Of a stretch of 63,186 bases of DNA, positions 31,284 to 41,800 are shown piece after piece. Made by a program: the position numbers and the translations under genes. Below the pieces are notes generated by a model. That model was not told where the DNA came from, searched no databases, and was given only the letters and a program-made list of their open reading frames with translations. How positions within the stretch are numbered: position 1 is the stretch's first letter; every line of letters begins with the position of its first letter. Source of the DNA: a virus; the IMG/VR virus record IMGVR_UViG_3300032157_000008, positions 1 to 63,186 of that record; one strand, 5' to 3'.

Positions 31284-34200
31284 TGTTTCACCTTGAAGCA
31301 CCGCAGCTTCGAGCCGGTCTCCAGTGAGCGTGCGATGGACGCGTTGAAGTTGAGCGAGGTCATGTTCGCGGCGCTCGTCCAATAGAACATGAAGTGGACG
31401 ACGCACAGCCCGCCTGTCCCGCCGCGCGAGTATTGCGCCATGACGCGGGTCAGCCCGTTCACGTCCTTGCGAATCCAGATCGTGCCACTCGCTTGCTCGT
31501 TGGCGTTCAGCACGCCGATGACCGAGTCGTTGCCGTTGCCTGCGGTCACGGTCGTGCCGCCGCCGACTGTCCACTCGTACCAGTAGTTGGTGTCGGTCGT
31601 GTCCCCGTTGAAGCGCAGCCGCAGGTAGGTCTGCGTGGCCGTCGCGTTCAGGAACTCGAACTGGATGAAGTAGGACTCGTCCACTCCAAGGTCGAGTCCC
31701 GACAGACCGAGGTTCGTCGCGGCCGCGCCCAGCGTCGTGCCGCCAACGTAGGTCATCGCCCCCGGCACCGCGCCGCCTGCGAGGCGATAGAGCGTGTAGG
31801 TGGCGGCGGCCGTGCGCCGCGCGCGGAACGCCGCGCTGGTGCCCGCCGTCACGCTCATGTTGCCCTTCGCGGTCCAGCCCGCCGACATGGTCATCACCGC
31901 CGTGCCGGTGCCCGTGTTGACCACGTTGAACTCCCACGACTGGTCTACGCCCAGCGTGGAGAAGTTCGTGTCCATGTTGGTGCCGTTGGTCAGCGTCAGC
32001 GTACCCCCGGTGCCGGAATACTCGACGATGCCGTTACGCAGTTCCGATGCCGTGATGCTAGCGCTCGCGGCGCTTTTCAAAATCTCCGTCGTCTGCGCTT
32101 GCAGCAGCATCGTGGCGAACAAGTTGCCGGTAACATCCAGCGGGTGGACCGGCGGCGTCAGCCCGCCGACGCGAACAGCAGCACCAAAGGCACTCAACCC
32201 CGAGTTCACGCGCAGCGACCACGGGTTCGTGATGGTGACGTTCGTGCCCGCGATGGGCGGGCCAGTGATACCGAGCGTTGCGAGTTCGGTGTACACGACG
32301 CCCGTGTTCGCAGCGGCGATGGTGTGGCCCGCGAGCAAATGCGAGTAACCAACGGCATTCACCGCACTCACCGCGCTCGTAAGGTCGGTGTACGTCTTGG
32401 TGCTGGAACGAAGCCCGACAACGGAGTTGACCCCCAACGCATCGCCGGAGAAGTTGGAGTTGGTCAAGTTGACCGAACCGTTCTCCAAGATGTTCAGCGC
32501 GTTGGCGCGAAACCCCGCGTTGTCCATCAGGTTGAACGTGATGCGGCACCCGATAACACCCGACCCCGGCACGACTGCTGCTGCGCCGACGGAGAACGTC
32601 ATGGCCCCCGCCAGAATCAGCGTCGCACTGCCGTCCGAAGCGTAGGCCCGGTAGGTAGCCAGCACGTCGCTGGAGACCACACTGTCAGCAGCACCTGCAC
32701 CGATGACGCCGATAACCGCAGAGCGTGTCTTCACTGCCGAGAAGACAACACCACTGGCATCCGCGCTGTAGCGCACCGACGAGATCATCGTCTGTGCATC
32801 GGACGTGCCGTGAATCTGGAGCGGGCCAACGGACCCCGCGAGACCGAGGCTCGCGTTGTGCCCGATGATGAGCTTGGAACCGAGCGGAAGCGAGACACCG
32901 TCGCTGACCGTTACGGCCCTCTGTGCCCCGGCGTAAGCCAGCGCAACACCGCCAGCGTGCGCGATAGTAATAGCGTCCTGCCCGCCACCGCCTGCTGCGT
33001 TCCTGACCTCGAAGCGCCACGTCTGCGCTGTCGTGTCCCAGATGATGTTAGCGCGCGCGTTCGTGATCTCGCGGAAGCGCAGGATGGCGTTGTTGGTGCC
33101 AATCACGGGGGCCGAAAGGTGCACCACTGCGCTCGCAGCGGCGGGCGAGATGAACAGGTCGCCCGTCATCGTGTCGCCGGTATCGTTGACCTTGCCATCC
33201 AGCGCCGTCTGGAGGCCGGTCACTTCGCCGATGATGATGCCCGCCCACGCGGTCGCGTAATCGGTCGCGCTCGTCTTGCGCAGGTACTGGCCTGTCGTGC
33301 CGCCAGTCGGCAACTCGTTCAGCGGGTTGTACACGATGCCGACGTTCAGCGCGTTGTTGTTGCCGAAGTCGCCGCCTGCCGTGAGGAACGCGGACACCGG
33401 GATCGTGCGGAAGCCGCCCGGCGTGCCGGGGTTGCTGTCCACGACAGCGCCCGTGACGAGGAAGACCTTGGTCGAGGACGCCCCGGTGCCGTCGAAAATC
33501 TGCAAGTAGTCGCCCGGCCCGAGCGTGTCCCAGATAAGCGACAGGTTGTTGCCGGGGTCGCTGGTCTCGTGGACGCGGATCGTCCCCGTGCTGTTCTGCA
33601 CGACGTTGTCGAACTTGAGGCGGCCGCTCGCCGGGTCCGTCACGCTGACGTCGCTGGTGAAGCGGTAGTTCATCACCACGCCGCCAGACGCGCCGGTCGC
33701 GCGGCTCACCCAGTTGCCAGAGTCGTCCAGCACGCGGCCGCTCACGGTCGTCGGCGGCGGCACGAAACCCGCGACCGTCGGAGTGAACAGCGGATGCTCC
33801 GCGATGCCGCCTGCGCCTTTGTGCGCGATGGGAACGTACTTGGCGCTGAGCAGGACGCCCGCTTCCGACAGCGCCGTGGTGGCGTTCCATGTGCCCGTCA
33901 GCGTGCCGCCTGCGGCGCTGGTCGCGAGCTTGATCGCATTGTCGAAGAACAACTCCACGCGGTCGTTGTAGAACCCGCGCAGGAAGGTCTCGGCGTTGCT
34001 GCCCGCCGAGTCGCGCCCTTGGATCAGCGTGGCACCCGAAGCCGACTGCCACACGAACGACGCGCGAGCGAGTCCGGTTTCGCCGAGGTTGAACGCCGCG
34101 TTCTGCCCCGTGTCGCCATAGCTGTTGATGTTGGCAGCGGAACCAGAACCCAAGCGGTTCACGACGAGGTTGCCCGTCATCGTATCGCCCGTGATGTTCA

Positions 34201-34930
34201 CGTAGCGCGCGTCGGCGTCCACCCACGCGCCGTTGGTACGAACGTAGTGGTTCGAGTCCGGTGCGTCAGAGATGCCGCCACCCCCGCCGCCCGGCTGGTC
34301 GTACCAGCCCTTCACGCCGACCGCGTTAGTACCGTAGAGCTTAGAGTTGCCGGGGGTCGCGACGTCGCCGTCCAGCGCGAGCGACATGCCACTGGAGAGC
34401 GCACCGCCGCCGATCACCGACATTGGCGTGGAGATAGTCGTTGCTTCCAACGAGTCCACGTCGCCCTGCGCGAGGATCGCGGCCAACTGCGCGGCGTCCG
34501 CCGTAGTCTGTGCCGCGCTTGCGGCGAGCATTGCGTCGTAAGCATCGAGCAGCGCTTGGTCGGCCTTGCCGTCGATGATCCCCAGCGCAGCGGCAAGGCC
34601 GGTCACGTCCGCGATAGCGTGCGTGTGATCTTCGGGCGGGAACTCGGACGGCACCCCGATGATGTCGCCCCAATTCACCGAACCAGAAGCCCCACCATTC
34701 GACGAACCGCTCCCGTCGTGCTTGGTCGTTTCGAGATGGTAGTCGATGGTCGCTTGCAGGATGCCTTCGAGGTCGGCTACCCGCACCGCGCTTTCGTTGA
34801 TGTCGCCGCGCCAGCGCAGCAGCGTCTCGACGGTGCCGATGACGTCTTCGAGCGTGCGGTGCCCGCCGTAGCGCTTGTTCGGGCGCGCGAGCGCACCGAT
34901 GATGCGCGAACGGAGCGACAGCGTACTCAC
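31280..34930 (-). CDS. Tail fibre protein, 1216 aa
   Basis: GTG 34930 in a GTGA overlap decides the start; the frame stays open to 35674 only as a shadow of the upstream gene. N-terminal 100 residues are helical (attachment part); then come repetitive beta-rich segments with the phage fibre hallmark NITGDTMTGNLVVNRL (about 245) and NDTGDTMTGDLFISP (about 585), DHTHAIADVTGLAAAL (about 105), and GxTGQYLRKTSATDYATAW. The C-terminal third is beta-rich and probably the receptor-binding part. No endosialidase or pectate-lyase motif is evident. Confidence 0.88.
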   Translation of the reverse strand: MSTLSLRSRIIGALARPNKRYGGHRTLEDVIGTVETLLRWRGDINESAVRVADLEGILQATIDYHLETTKHDGSGSSNGGASGSVNWGDIIGVPSEFPPEDHTHAIADVTGLAAALGIIDGKADQALLDAYDAMLAASAAQTTADAAQLAAILAQGDVDSLEATTISTPMSVIGGGALSSGMSLALDGDVATPGNSKLYGTNAVGVKGWYDQPGGGGGGISDAPDSNHYVRTNGAWVDADARYVNITGDTMTGNLVVNRLGSGSAANINSYGDTGQNAAFNLGETGLARASFVWQSASGATLIQGRDSAGSNAETFLRGFYNDRVELFFDNAIKLATSAAGGTLTGTWNATTALSEAGVLLSAKYVPIAHKGAGGIAEHPLFTPTVAGFVPPPTTVSGRVLDDSGNWVSRATGASGGVVMNYRFTSDVSVTDPASGRLKFDNVVQNSTGTIRVHETSDPGNNLSLIWDTLGPGDYLQIFDGTGASSTKVFLVTGAVVDSNPGTPGGFRTIPVSAFLTAGGDFGNNNALNVGIVYNPLNELPTGGTTGQYLRKTSATDYATAWAGIIIGEVTGLQTALDGKVNDTGDTMTGDLFISPAAASAVVHLSAPVIGTNNAILRFREITNARANIIWDTTAQTWRFEVRNAAGGGGQDAITIAHAGGVALAYAGAQRAVTVSDGVSLPLGSKLIIGHNASLGLAGSVGPLQIHGTSDAQTMISSVRYSADASGVVFSAVKTRSAVIGVIGAGAADSVVSSDVLATYRAYASDGSATLILAGAMTFSVGAAAVVPGSGVIGCRITFNLMDNAGFRANALNILENGSVNLTNSNFSGDALGVNSVVGLRSSTKTYTDLTSAVSAVNAVGYSHLLAGHTIAAANTGVVYTELATLGITGPPIAGTNVTITNPWSLRVNSGLSAFGAAVRVGGLTPPVHPLDVTGNLFATMLLQAQTTEILKSAASASITASELRNGIVEYSGTGGTLTLTNGTNMDTNFSTLGVDQSWEFNVVNTGTGTAVMTMSAGWTAKGNMSVTAGTSAAFRARRTAAATYTLYRLAGGAVPGAMTYVGGTTLGAAATNLGLSGLDLGVDESYFIQFEFLNATATQTYLRLRFNGDTTDTNYWYEWTVGGGTTVTAGNGNDSVIGVLNANEQASGTIWIRKDVNGLTRVMAQYSRGGTGGLCVVHFMFYWTSAANMTSLNFNASIARSLETGSKLRCFKVKQ

Positions 34931-36981
34931 AGGGACGACAACTCCAGCGGCGTCGAAGCCACCTTGATGTTCTGCACGTCGGCCGTGCCTTCCAACTCGA
35001 ACATCCACAGAATCGCCTTGAAGGCGGTCTGCGGGCGGTACTGCTCCATGTCTTCGATCAGCTGCTCGTGGTACGGAACCTCCTCGCGGTTCGCGTAAAT
35101 CTTGAAGATCAAGTCCGGCGGCGTATCCGGCACCGTGAGCAGGTACAGCGGCGACTCGTGCCATGGCTGCTTGTGCTGCCCCGCGATCATCAGCGTCGGG
35201 TTCGGCGTCGTCGCAGGCATCGTGATCGGCACTACATGCACGCCGTTGAACGGAGCCCAGTTGAACGGGTTGAGCGGGAAGCCGATGCGCTGCTGGTTGA
35301 ACACGCGCATCTGGTCGCGCACGACAGGATCGTAGATGCCAGTCGCCGTGATGTCCTTGAAGGTGATCTTGTACGCGCCGAAGTTGGTCGGGTCGGGGAC
35401 CACGAACTCCTTCGAGCGCCAGATGTACTTCACGGGCGCGCCGCTCTCCGGGTTCCACACTTTCAGCTGGTTGTCCTGCAACAGCCAGACGCGACCGGAC
35501 GCCGGGTCCTCCTGAATGGACGTGTGCCGCCACAGGTCGTCGATCATCCACACGAACGCTTGGTTCTGCTCCTCGAAGTCGATAGCAAAGCCATGCGTGT
35601 CGTCGTAGAACGCCACGTACTGCGAGTCGTACTTCACAGCTTGCAGCGCGTAGGGCTTGCACTGCAAGTTCCATTCGCGCCGCGTGAGAACCTTCTTGGT
35701 CAGGTTCACGACGTCACCGGTCGGCCCCGCAAGCATCAGCCCGTCGATGCCGGGATAGAACACGCCGTCGTGCGTGGACACGATGCCACGACGGCACTGG
35801 CACGGATCGGGCGTGTCCGACTTCACCAGCGTCATCGCCTCGGGGCGCACACCGCCTGCGACATAGGGGGCGCCTTCGGTGAGGATCACCACCGACTGCC
35901 CGACGATGCCGAGCCCGACGATGTTCCAGCGCGTCGAGATGATGAACTCCGTCGGCCACGCGTGCGGACGGTAAGGCACGGACATGTACACGTCGCGACC
36001 GACGAACCCAAGCAGAAAGCCGTTCGGGTGCGTGATGAGGCCGATCATTTCTTCCGGCGGCTCGTTCCAGTTCATCGTTTCGAGAATCGGATTGAGCGCA
36101 ATTTCCTCCGCCGACTTGGTGTCCACGTACTCGGTCTCGCCGAATTCGATGGTATCGACGAGGTAGTACGAGAGGTTGCCGAACGCCCCGGTGATCGTGC
36201 GATAGATGTTGACCTTCTCGATGTCGCGCTCGGTCTCGTGCGACACCGTGGTGGCGATGTCCGAGAGGTACCAGCTATCCAGCGAGGAGCCCGTCATGAT
36301 CTTCGGCGGCGACGGCGCGCCTTCTTCGCCGTAGGCCGACACGAACGTGTAGACGTACACGCGCGTCTCATCGAGCGTGTCTTCGGGCACCGGCTCCGGG
36401 GCTTCCAGCGCTGCCTCGAAGGTGGCCTCCGAACGCATGACCGTTTCGAGGCTCATGTTCGCAGGGGCGGTGCCGAACGCCGACAGGTCGCCACGCATCG
36501 TGGCAGTCACGGCGAGACGCACTTCAAACGACGCACCAGTCGTAGGCGCGTCCGGGTCCTTCACCACGATGTTCAGTTCGGTCTCGGGTGCGGGAATGCC
36601 AAGACGCAGGCCGGTCGGAACATCGTTGGCGAGGAAAGCCGCCGACAGCATAGCCTCCGTCGCGTAGCGCGGGACGTCGTCTTCGCTCGTCCAGTAGTGC
36701 CGGTTGAATCCATCGTTGTCGATGGGGGCCTTCACGAAGTCGATGGACTCCTCGTCGAACGCGGCATAGAAGCCACCGGTCTGCGTCTGCACGCGGTACG
36801 CACGCTGGATGACCTCGCTCCACGCCGTGAACGACGCAACCGGCGCAGGGGCCTTCAGCGACTGCAACTCGCCCGAGAGCAAGCGACAGTTCTGCGCGAA
36901 GCTCGCCGCGTTGGGCGGGATCAGTTCCTGCCCGTAGCGCGGCAGCATGCCGCCGAATTTCTCGATGACGAGGCCGGTCAT
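34927..36981 (-). CDS. Tail protein (tail tubular B-like), 684 aa
   Basis: ATG 36981. Opens with VIEKFGGMLPRYGQELIPPNAASFAQNCRLLSGEL, a start shared by a group of podovirus tail proteins, then beta-rich repeats with many aromatic residues (YVYTFVSAYGEEGAPSPP, about 205-225; typical of beta-propeller or FN3-like tail modules). Position between head-tail adaptors and the fibre and the size match gp12-type tail tube proteins. Assignment is by context and composition. Confidence 0.72.
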   Translation of the reverse strand: MTGLVIEKFGGMLPRYGQELIPPNAASFAQNCRLLSGELQSLKAPAPVASFTAWSEVIQRAYRVQTQTGGFYAAFDEESIDFVKAPIDNDGFNRHYWTSEDDVPRYATEAMLSAAFLANDVPTGLRLGIPAPETELNIVVKDPDAPTTGASFEVRLAVTATMRGDLSAFGTAPANMSLETVMRSEATFEAALEAPEPVPEDTLDETRVYVYTFVSAYGEEGAPSPPKIMTGSSLDSWYLSDIATTVSHETERDIEKVNIYRTITGAFGNLSYYLVDTIEFGETEYVDTKSAEEIALNPILETMNWNEPPEEMIGLITHPNGFLLGFVGRDVYMSVPYRPHAWPTEFIISTRWNIVGLGIVGQSVVILTEGAPYVAGGVRPEAMTLVKSDTPDPCQCRRGIVSTHDGVFYPGIDGLMLAGPTGDVVNLTKKVLTRREWNLQCKPYALQAVKYDSQYVAFYDDTHGFAIDFEEQNQAFVWMIDDLWRHTSIQEDPASGRVWLLQDNQLKVWNPESGAPVKYIWRSKEFVVPDPTNFGAYKITFKDITATGIYDPVVRDQMRVFNQQRIGFPLNPFNWAPFNGVHVVPITMPATTPNPTLMIAGQHKQPWHESPLYLLTVPDTPPDLIFKIYANREEVPYHEQLIEDMEQYRPQTAFKAILWMFELEGTADVQNIKVASTPLELSSL

Positions 36982-36985
36982 GGCG

Positions 36986-38476
36986 TCACCCCGTTTCTAC
37001 GACGTGGAACGAGAAGGCCCGCGCAACCGGATCGGTCTGCGACCCAGCCGTGAACGTGCGCACGGTGATGGTCTTCGGCCCGGCAAAGCTCCAGCAGAAG
37101 TCCGCAACCTGCGTGTTACCAGTACCAACAGCCGTTGCCGTCAGTACCGGATTCGTCGCGTTGTTCGCGAGCGTGATCGTGTAAACGCCGGCACCGCCGG
37201 ACACCGTGCAACCGAACAGCGGCCCGCTCGCGGCACCGCCCGCCGACACGTTCCCGGCAGCGACGATGCCGCCCGTAGGCGTAAGCCCCGCGAGCGCATC
37301 TTCCAGAAACGCCAGCGGCACGAGGTCGCCCGGCGCAGCCGGCACGAGGTTGCTGACACGCACCAAGCCCGTAGACAGGACGTAGGTGTCGTGCACCGTG
37401 CCGTCGCTCTCGAAGGTGCGGAACTGCATGTCCGCCGCGACGAGTCCGGGCAGCGTGGGCTGGATGATGAGGCGCGGCGAGCCTGCGGGCGCGGACGCGC
37501 TCAGCGTCCACCAGCTGGTCGCGGCTGCGTTCTGCTTGACGCGGAACGGCGATTCGACCTGAACCGCAGCGCCGAGCAGGCGCGTGAGCGCTGCGCCAGA
37601 TGCGCCGAGCAGCACTTCGTTGACCGTGTTGACCTTGGCGAGGTTGTAGATCGTCGTGCCGTTGCTGTGCCGCCCTTGCAGCGCCTTGTCGTTGTCGAGG
37701 ATGAGGTCGCTCGTCAGGTGCGCGAAGCTGATGACGGGCACCCACGCGGTGCCGTTCCACAGCTTCAGCGTATTGCGCGTGAAGGTCTCCGCGCCGACTT
37801 CTTCAGTCGTCTGGTACCAGAGGGTCCTGACGGTCTTCTGGTATTCCTCCGGCTCCGCGCTGCCGTAGTAGATGCCGGGAACAAGTTCCCAGCGCTCCAG
37901 CGCATCAGCCGCGTCCACTGCGCCGACGATCAGCTTCTTGGTCTTGGCGTTGAAGTAGAACTCGCCGATCAGCATGTTCGGCGCGAGCGGTCCAGCCGTG
38001 TTCGGGTCGAACGTGTGGCGCGTGATGATGCGCACGGACTCCGCCGGTTCCGGCGTCAGCCCCGGCGCGCCGAAGATGCCCCCGTGGATCGTGTCGCCGT
38101 CGCGTTGCAAGAAGCTGTTGAACAGCCCCGCCGTCGGACGGCACTCGAAGCGGCTGCCCGCCGGGAACGCCTTCATTCCCCCGACAGCAGCCGGAGCATC
38201 CAGATGTCCCGCTGGAAACGCGCCGTTGCCGCGTGCGACCGTCACCGTGCCGCTGACTACGTTGACGGAGTTCAGCTTGCAAATCTCGACCTCGCCGTCC
38301 ACGTTCTCCAGCGTGCAGTAGGCGTAGTCCGCAGCGATGGTATCCACGTCGGGGAATAGCGCCAGCTGCCCCTGCGAATTGTCCACCGCGAACGTGAGCG
38401 TGACGGGACCTGCACCTGCTTCCGCGTCAATGTCGTTGAGCGTGAGCGTGGAGGCGTTGTTGGAAATCTTGCGCAT
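36986..38476 (-). CDS. Tail fibre/virion structural protein, 496 aa
   Basis: ATG 38476 (MRKISNNAS); the longer open frame to 38554 runs into the preceding gene. A beta-rich protein: N-terminal segment LTLNDIDAEAGAGPVTLTFAV, a middle with repeats of W/Y-x-K-LWNGTAWVPV type (common in fibre proteins), and a C-terminal small beta domain (GGAGVYTITLANNATNPVLTATAVG). It belongs to the set of adsorption-apparatus proteins. Confidence 0.7.
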   Translation of the reverse strand: MRKISNNASTLTLNDIDAEAGAGPVTLTFAVDNSQGQLALFPDVDTIAADYAYCTLENVDGEVEICKLNSVNVVSGTVTVARGNGAFPAGHLDAPAAVGGMKAFPAGSRFECRPTAGLFNSFLQRDGDTIHGGIFGAPGLTPEPAESVRIITRHTFDPNTAGPLAPNMLIGEFYFNAKTKKLIVGAVDAADALERWELVPGIYYGSAEPEEYQKTVRTLWYQTTEEVGAETFTRNTLKLWNGTAWVPVISFAHLTSDLILDNDKALQGRHSNGTTIYNLAKVNTVNEVLLGASGAALTRLLGAAVQVESPFRVKQNAAATSWWTLSASAPAGSPRLIIQPTLPGLVAADMQFRTFESDGTVHDTYVLSTGLVRVSNLVPAAPGDLVPLAFLEDALAGLTPTGGIVAAGNVSAGGAASGPLFGCTVSGGAGVYTITLANNATNPVLTATAVGTGNTQVADFCWSFAGPKTITVRTFTAGSQTDPVARAFSFHVVETG

Positions 38477-38477
38477 G

Positions 38478-38792
38478 TCAGCAGCCTCCGTTGTCGATGT
38501 CGAACACGATGCAGTCGTCCGACTCCTGCTCCAGCGAGCTTTTCGCGTGAGCATGCACCGTGTAGCTCGTGCCGTCGATACCGCCGCCGCCGAGGAAGCG
38601 GGCCTTGCGGTTGGCTGTGTCGATCTGCGTGTCCGTGATGGTGTAAGTCGGGGAGACTTCGTCCGCAGCGCCTTGCTCCGCCGTCACCGTGCAGACGAAC
38701 GAAATCGGAATCTCGCCGTCCTGCATCCACGGGAAGTTGATCGCGTACCAGCGGCGCGCGCCTGCGGGAACTGTCAGTCGGCCGATGACCAT
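38478..38792 (-). CDS. Small beta-rich virion protein, 104 aa
   Basis: ATG 38792; it ends TGACATG, one base before the next start. An immunoglobulin-like beta pattern (PISFVCTVTAEQG, PTYTITDTQIDTANRKARFLGGG, TSYTVHAHAKSS) and a Cys at each end. Probably a fibre accessory; not recognised beyond that. Confidence 0.65.
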   Translation of the reverse strand: MVIGRLTVPAGARRWYAINFPWMQDGEIPISFVCTVTAEQGAADEVSPTYTITDTQIDTANRKARFLGGGGIDGTSYTVHAHAKSSLEQESDDCIVFDIDNGGC

Positions 38793-38807
38793 GTCTGCAT
38801 GCCCCCG

Positions 38808-41800
38808 TTATGCGTACTGCCCCGGTGCTGCGACCGGGGGCGTGAAGTTGGACGTCCACAATGCCTTACGAATGAAGCGCACGCCATCCAGCTGCTTGAC
38901 CCCATTGCTGAAGCCGACCGCTTGGCTCGGGGCGTAGCCACCCATGACCAGTATCTTGTTGGGCGGGTTCTGGAAGACCTTGCCAGTCAGGTCGTACATC
39001 CCCGTCGGCGTGACTGGGCCACCAAGCGTGCCGTTCTTGAACAGGTACAAGGTATTCAGCCTGCGCACCACGGCGTAGTGGTCGAACACGTTGACCGTGC
39101 CGCCACTGGGGTGCGACCAGCCAGCCAAGAACGCGACGCCGCCCCCGGTGAAGAACGGCACTACCAGAATCTGCCCTCCGTTCCCGGTGTTGTGCGACAC
39201 CGACAGCATGACGTTGGAGCCGTCGTCTGCACCGACGAAGTTACGGCCGAGGTAGAAGATGTGCCCGCCGTTCAGTATCTGCGCGCCCCACCAGTCAAGC
39301 GTGAAGTCGCCGCCGTCCGCGAGATTGAAGCGCGCATCGATTGCCGGGAAGTACGAAGCCCCGTTGATCCGCGCGCCGGGGCCGAACTTGAACTGCGGCG
39401 ACGTGGTCGTGATGAACGGCCCGCTGCACCCCGGCGTGAGCGTGCCCGCCTGCGCGTATATCGAATCGTCGATGAGATGGTCAACGTTGGCGTTTTGCAG
39501 GAAAGCCACGGGCGTCTGTTCGTCAATCAGCGTTGGCGGCGGCATCGAGCCGACGATGTTCAATGTCATGGCAAGGGGCGTGTACGAATCCTTCAGCAAA
39601 GGAGGCGTCCACGTCACGGTGCTGTTCAGCGCCACAGCGAGGGGCACCGTCGTGTCTACCAGAGCGAGGGGCAACTTGCTATACCACGGTGCCGTCGGCA
39701 TCGGGAGCGTCGGAAGGTTCGGATAGCGCGCCACGCCCGTCACGCGCCAGTCATCCATGTAGGAAGACCCAGCGCCGTTGACGGCCCCCCAGAGGAGGCG
39801 AAGCTCTTGGGGCGTGATGACGTTCCAGTTGTTCACTGCATTGTAGACGCGCGTGCCGTTGCACCACAGCGACATCACGCCGTTTTGGCGCTGCCACACC
39901 CACCACATCCACATTCCGTCCGCTGTCGGGAATTCACTCGATACATCGAACGCGAACGGCGTCGAGTTGAAGAACCTGAAATAAGCCGACGTCGGCGACG
40001 CCCCCTCAAACCAGAGCCGCAGACCCATGTGCGCGCCGTCAGAGGTCTGCGCGCCGCGAAACACTTCGCCGGAGGACGCCATGAACGACACGCTGCTCCA
40101 GCGGTTCCAGCCTTCGTAGCAGAAGTCCCCCACGCCATGCCCGAAATCGCTGGGATTCCCAGTAAGGGCTACCATGCCATTCAGCAGGTTGGCGCGTTCC
40201 CACGCCTGATCCCACTGCGCTATCGCCGACTGTATCTTCTGCCCAGCGGCAGGGAACGCCGCCGTGTGCCGCCCGGTCAGGTCGATCAGTGCCGTCGAAT
40301 TCTCTGGGCCGTCGAACTTGACCAACGACAGCACGCGCGGCCACAACGGATCGCCAAGCGGAGGGAGCGTCACCGCCGCGTCCATTGTCACAGCAATGGG
40401 CGTAACTATCTCAGGCAAGTCGAACTGCACACTTGCTTCGACTTCCATGTACACGCCCAGCACCGTGAAGCCGCCAGTTGCGATGCGCAGGCTGACCGGC
40501 GCAGCGCACGGCATCTTGCTGACGAACTCCGGCTGCTCCCACGAATCGAAGTTCGTCGGCCACGCGGGCGACTCCAGCGGCGGGCAGCCGATCAGCGGCG
40601 ATGCGAACTCCGTGCACCAGCAGGTCGAGTCCAGCGTGGCGCAGGAGGCTTCCGGTTCCACCGCCTGCACGAGCGCGACGCCGAAGAAGTCATCGTCGAT
40701 GGGATCGACCTTGATCTCGTAGTTGCCTGCGTAGCTGTTGTAGAGGTCGAGCAAGTCCGCGTCGGTCAGCGAATTGCCCGCCTTCCAGAACATCACTTCA
40801 TCGACGCGCGTGCGCCTGCTGTAGATCGCGGCGGGCGAGGGCCACCCTCCGAGCAGCGACAGGTTGACGTTGAGACTCCCCGCGTAGGTGTGGACGACTC
40901 CGTCGCGCTGCCCGTTCAGTACGCCCTGAAAGTGGTGCACGCCACCAGTCTTCCAGTGGAACCAGCCTGCCATCGTCGGAGTATCCACTTCGACGTCGAG
41001 GGTGTAGTCGAAGGGCGGGCTGTTCGCCGGATCGTCGGGGCAGTCCACATACAGCGGCCCTTGAACGTGGCGCACGAGCGTGACGCGGTTGCCGCTCTCC
41101 GATGAAAGCATCGGGAAGTCTTCGTTGATGTCGTTGTACGTCATCCACATGCAGATGAACGCGGCACCATCAGGCTGCGTCGCACCGGCCATGTTGCAAC
41201 CGTTCTTCGTCGCGTGGTTCACCCCCACAGTGGAGACAACCGCCGGGATAGGAAGATCGACGACGTGCAGATGCGTCCGTCCGTTCTGACCGAAGCCAGA
41301 GCTTCCCGTCTTTCCCCACACGAAGAAGCCGATGGCCCGCAGGTTGCCATCGGCATCGTGTTCCGCAATCGCGGACACAAGCATCATTATCGTAACGGTC
41401 GCACCGGGAAACATGGCCGCCTTCGTCGGGAACGTACTGATCTCCACGGTGTTGCCGCTCTCGTCGAGGCGCAGCACTTTCAACGTCATGAAGTCCGGCT
41501 GGGTCTCGAAACCCTCCTGCACGACGAGGTACACGTAACCGTCATCAGTCTGCGGAGTGACGTAGTGGATGAACGAGTTCGGATTGGTGTACGGAATCGC
41601 GAGGCTGGTCCACGCCCCAGCTGCCGAGTCCTTGTAGGCAACGTGCATGCGGTCCTGCACCGGAGCCGTAGATGCCATGCCCCACGCGTAGAGCCGCCCG
41701 CCGTCGCGCGTGCGCCGCACTGCAACTGGCCCCACTGGCGTCTTGGCAACCGGCGGTGCGCCGTTCCACACGCCGTCGATGGCCGGATCGTCGCCTTCCC

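Noticed and set aside
31280-35674. Fibre gene beginning at 35674
   Set aside because: The first 248 codons are an out-of-frame reading of the gene at 34927-36981; the GTGA overlap at 34930 gives a natural start.
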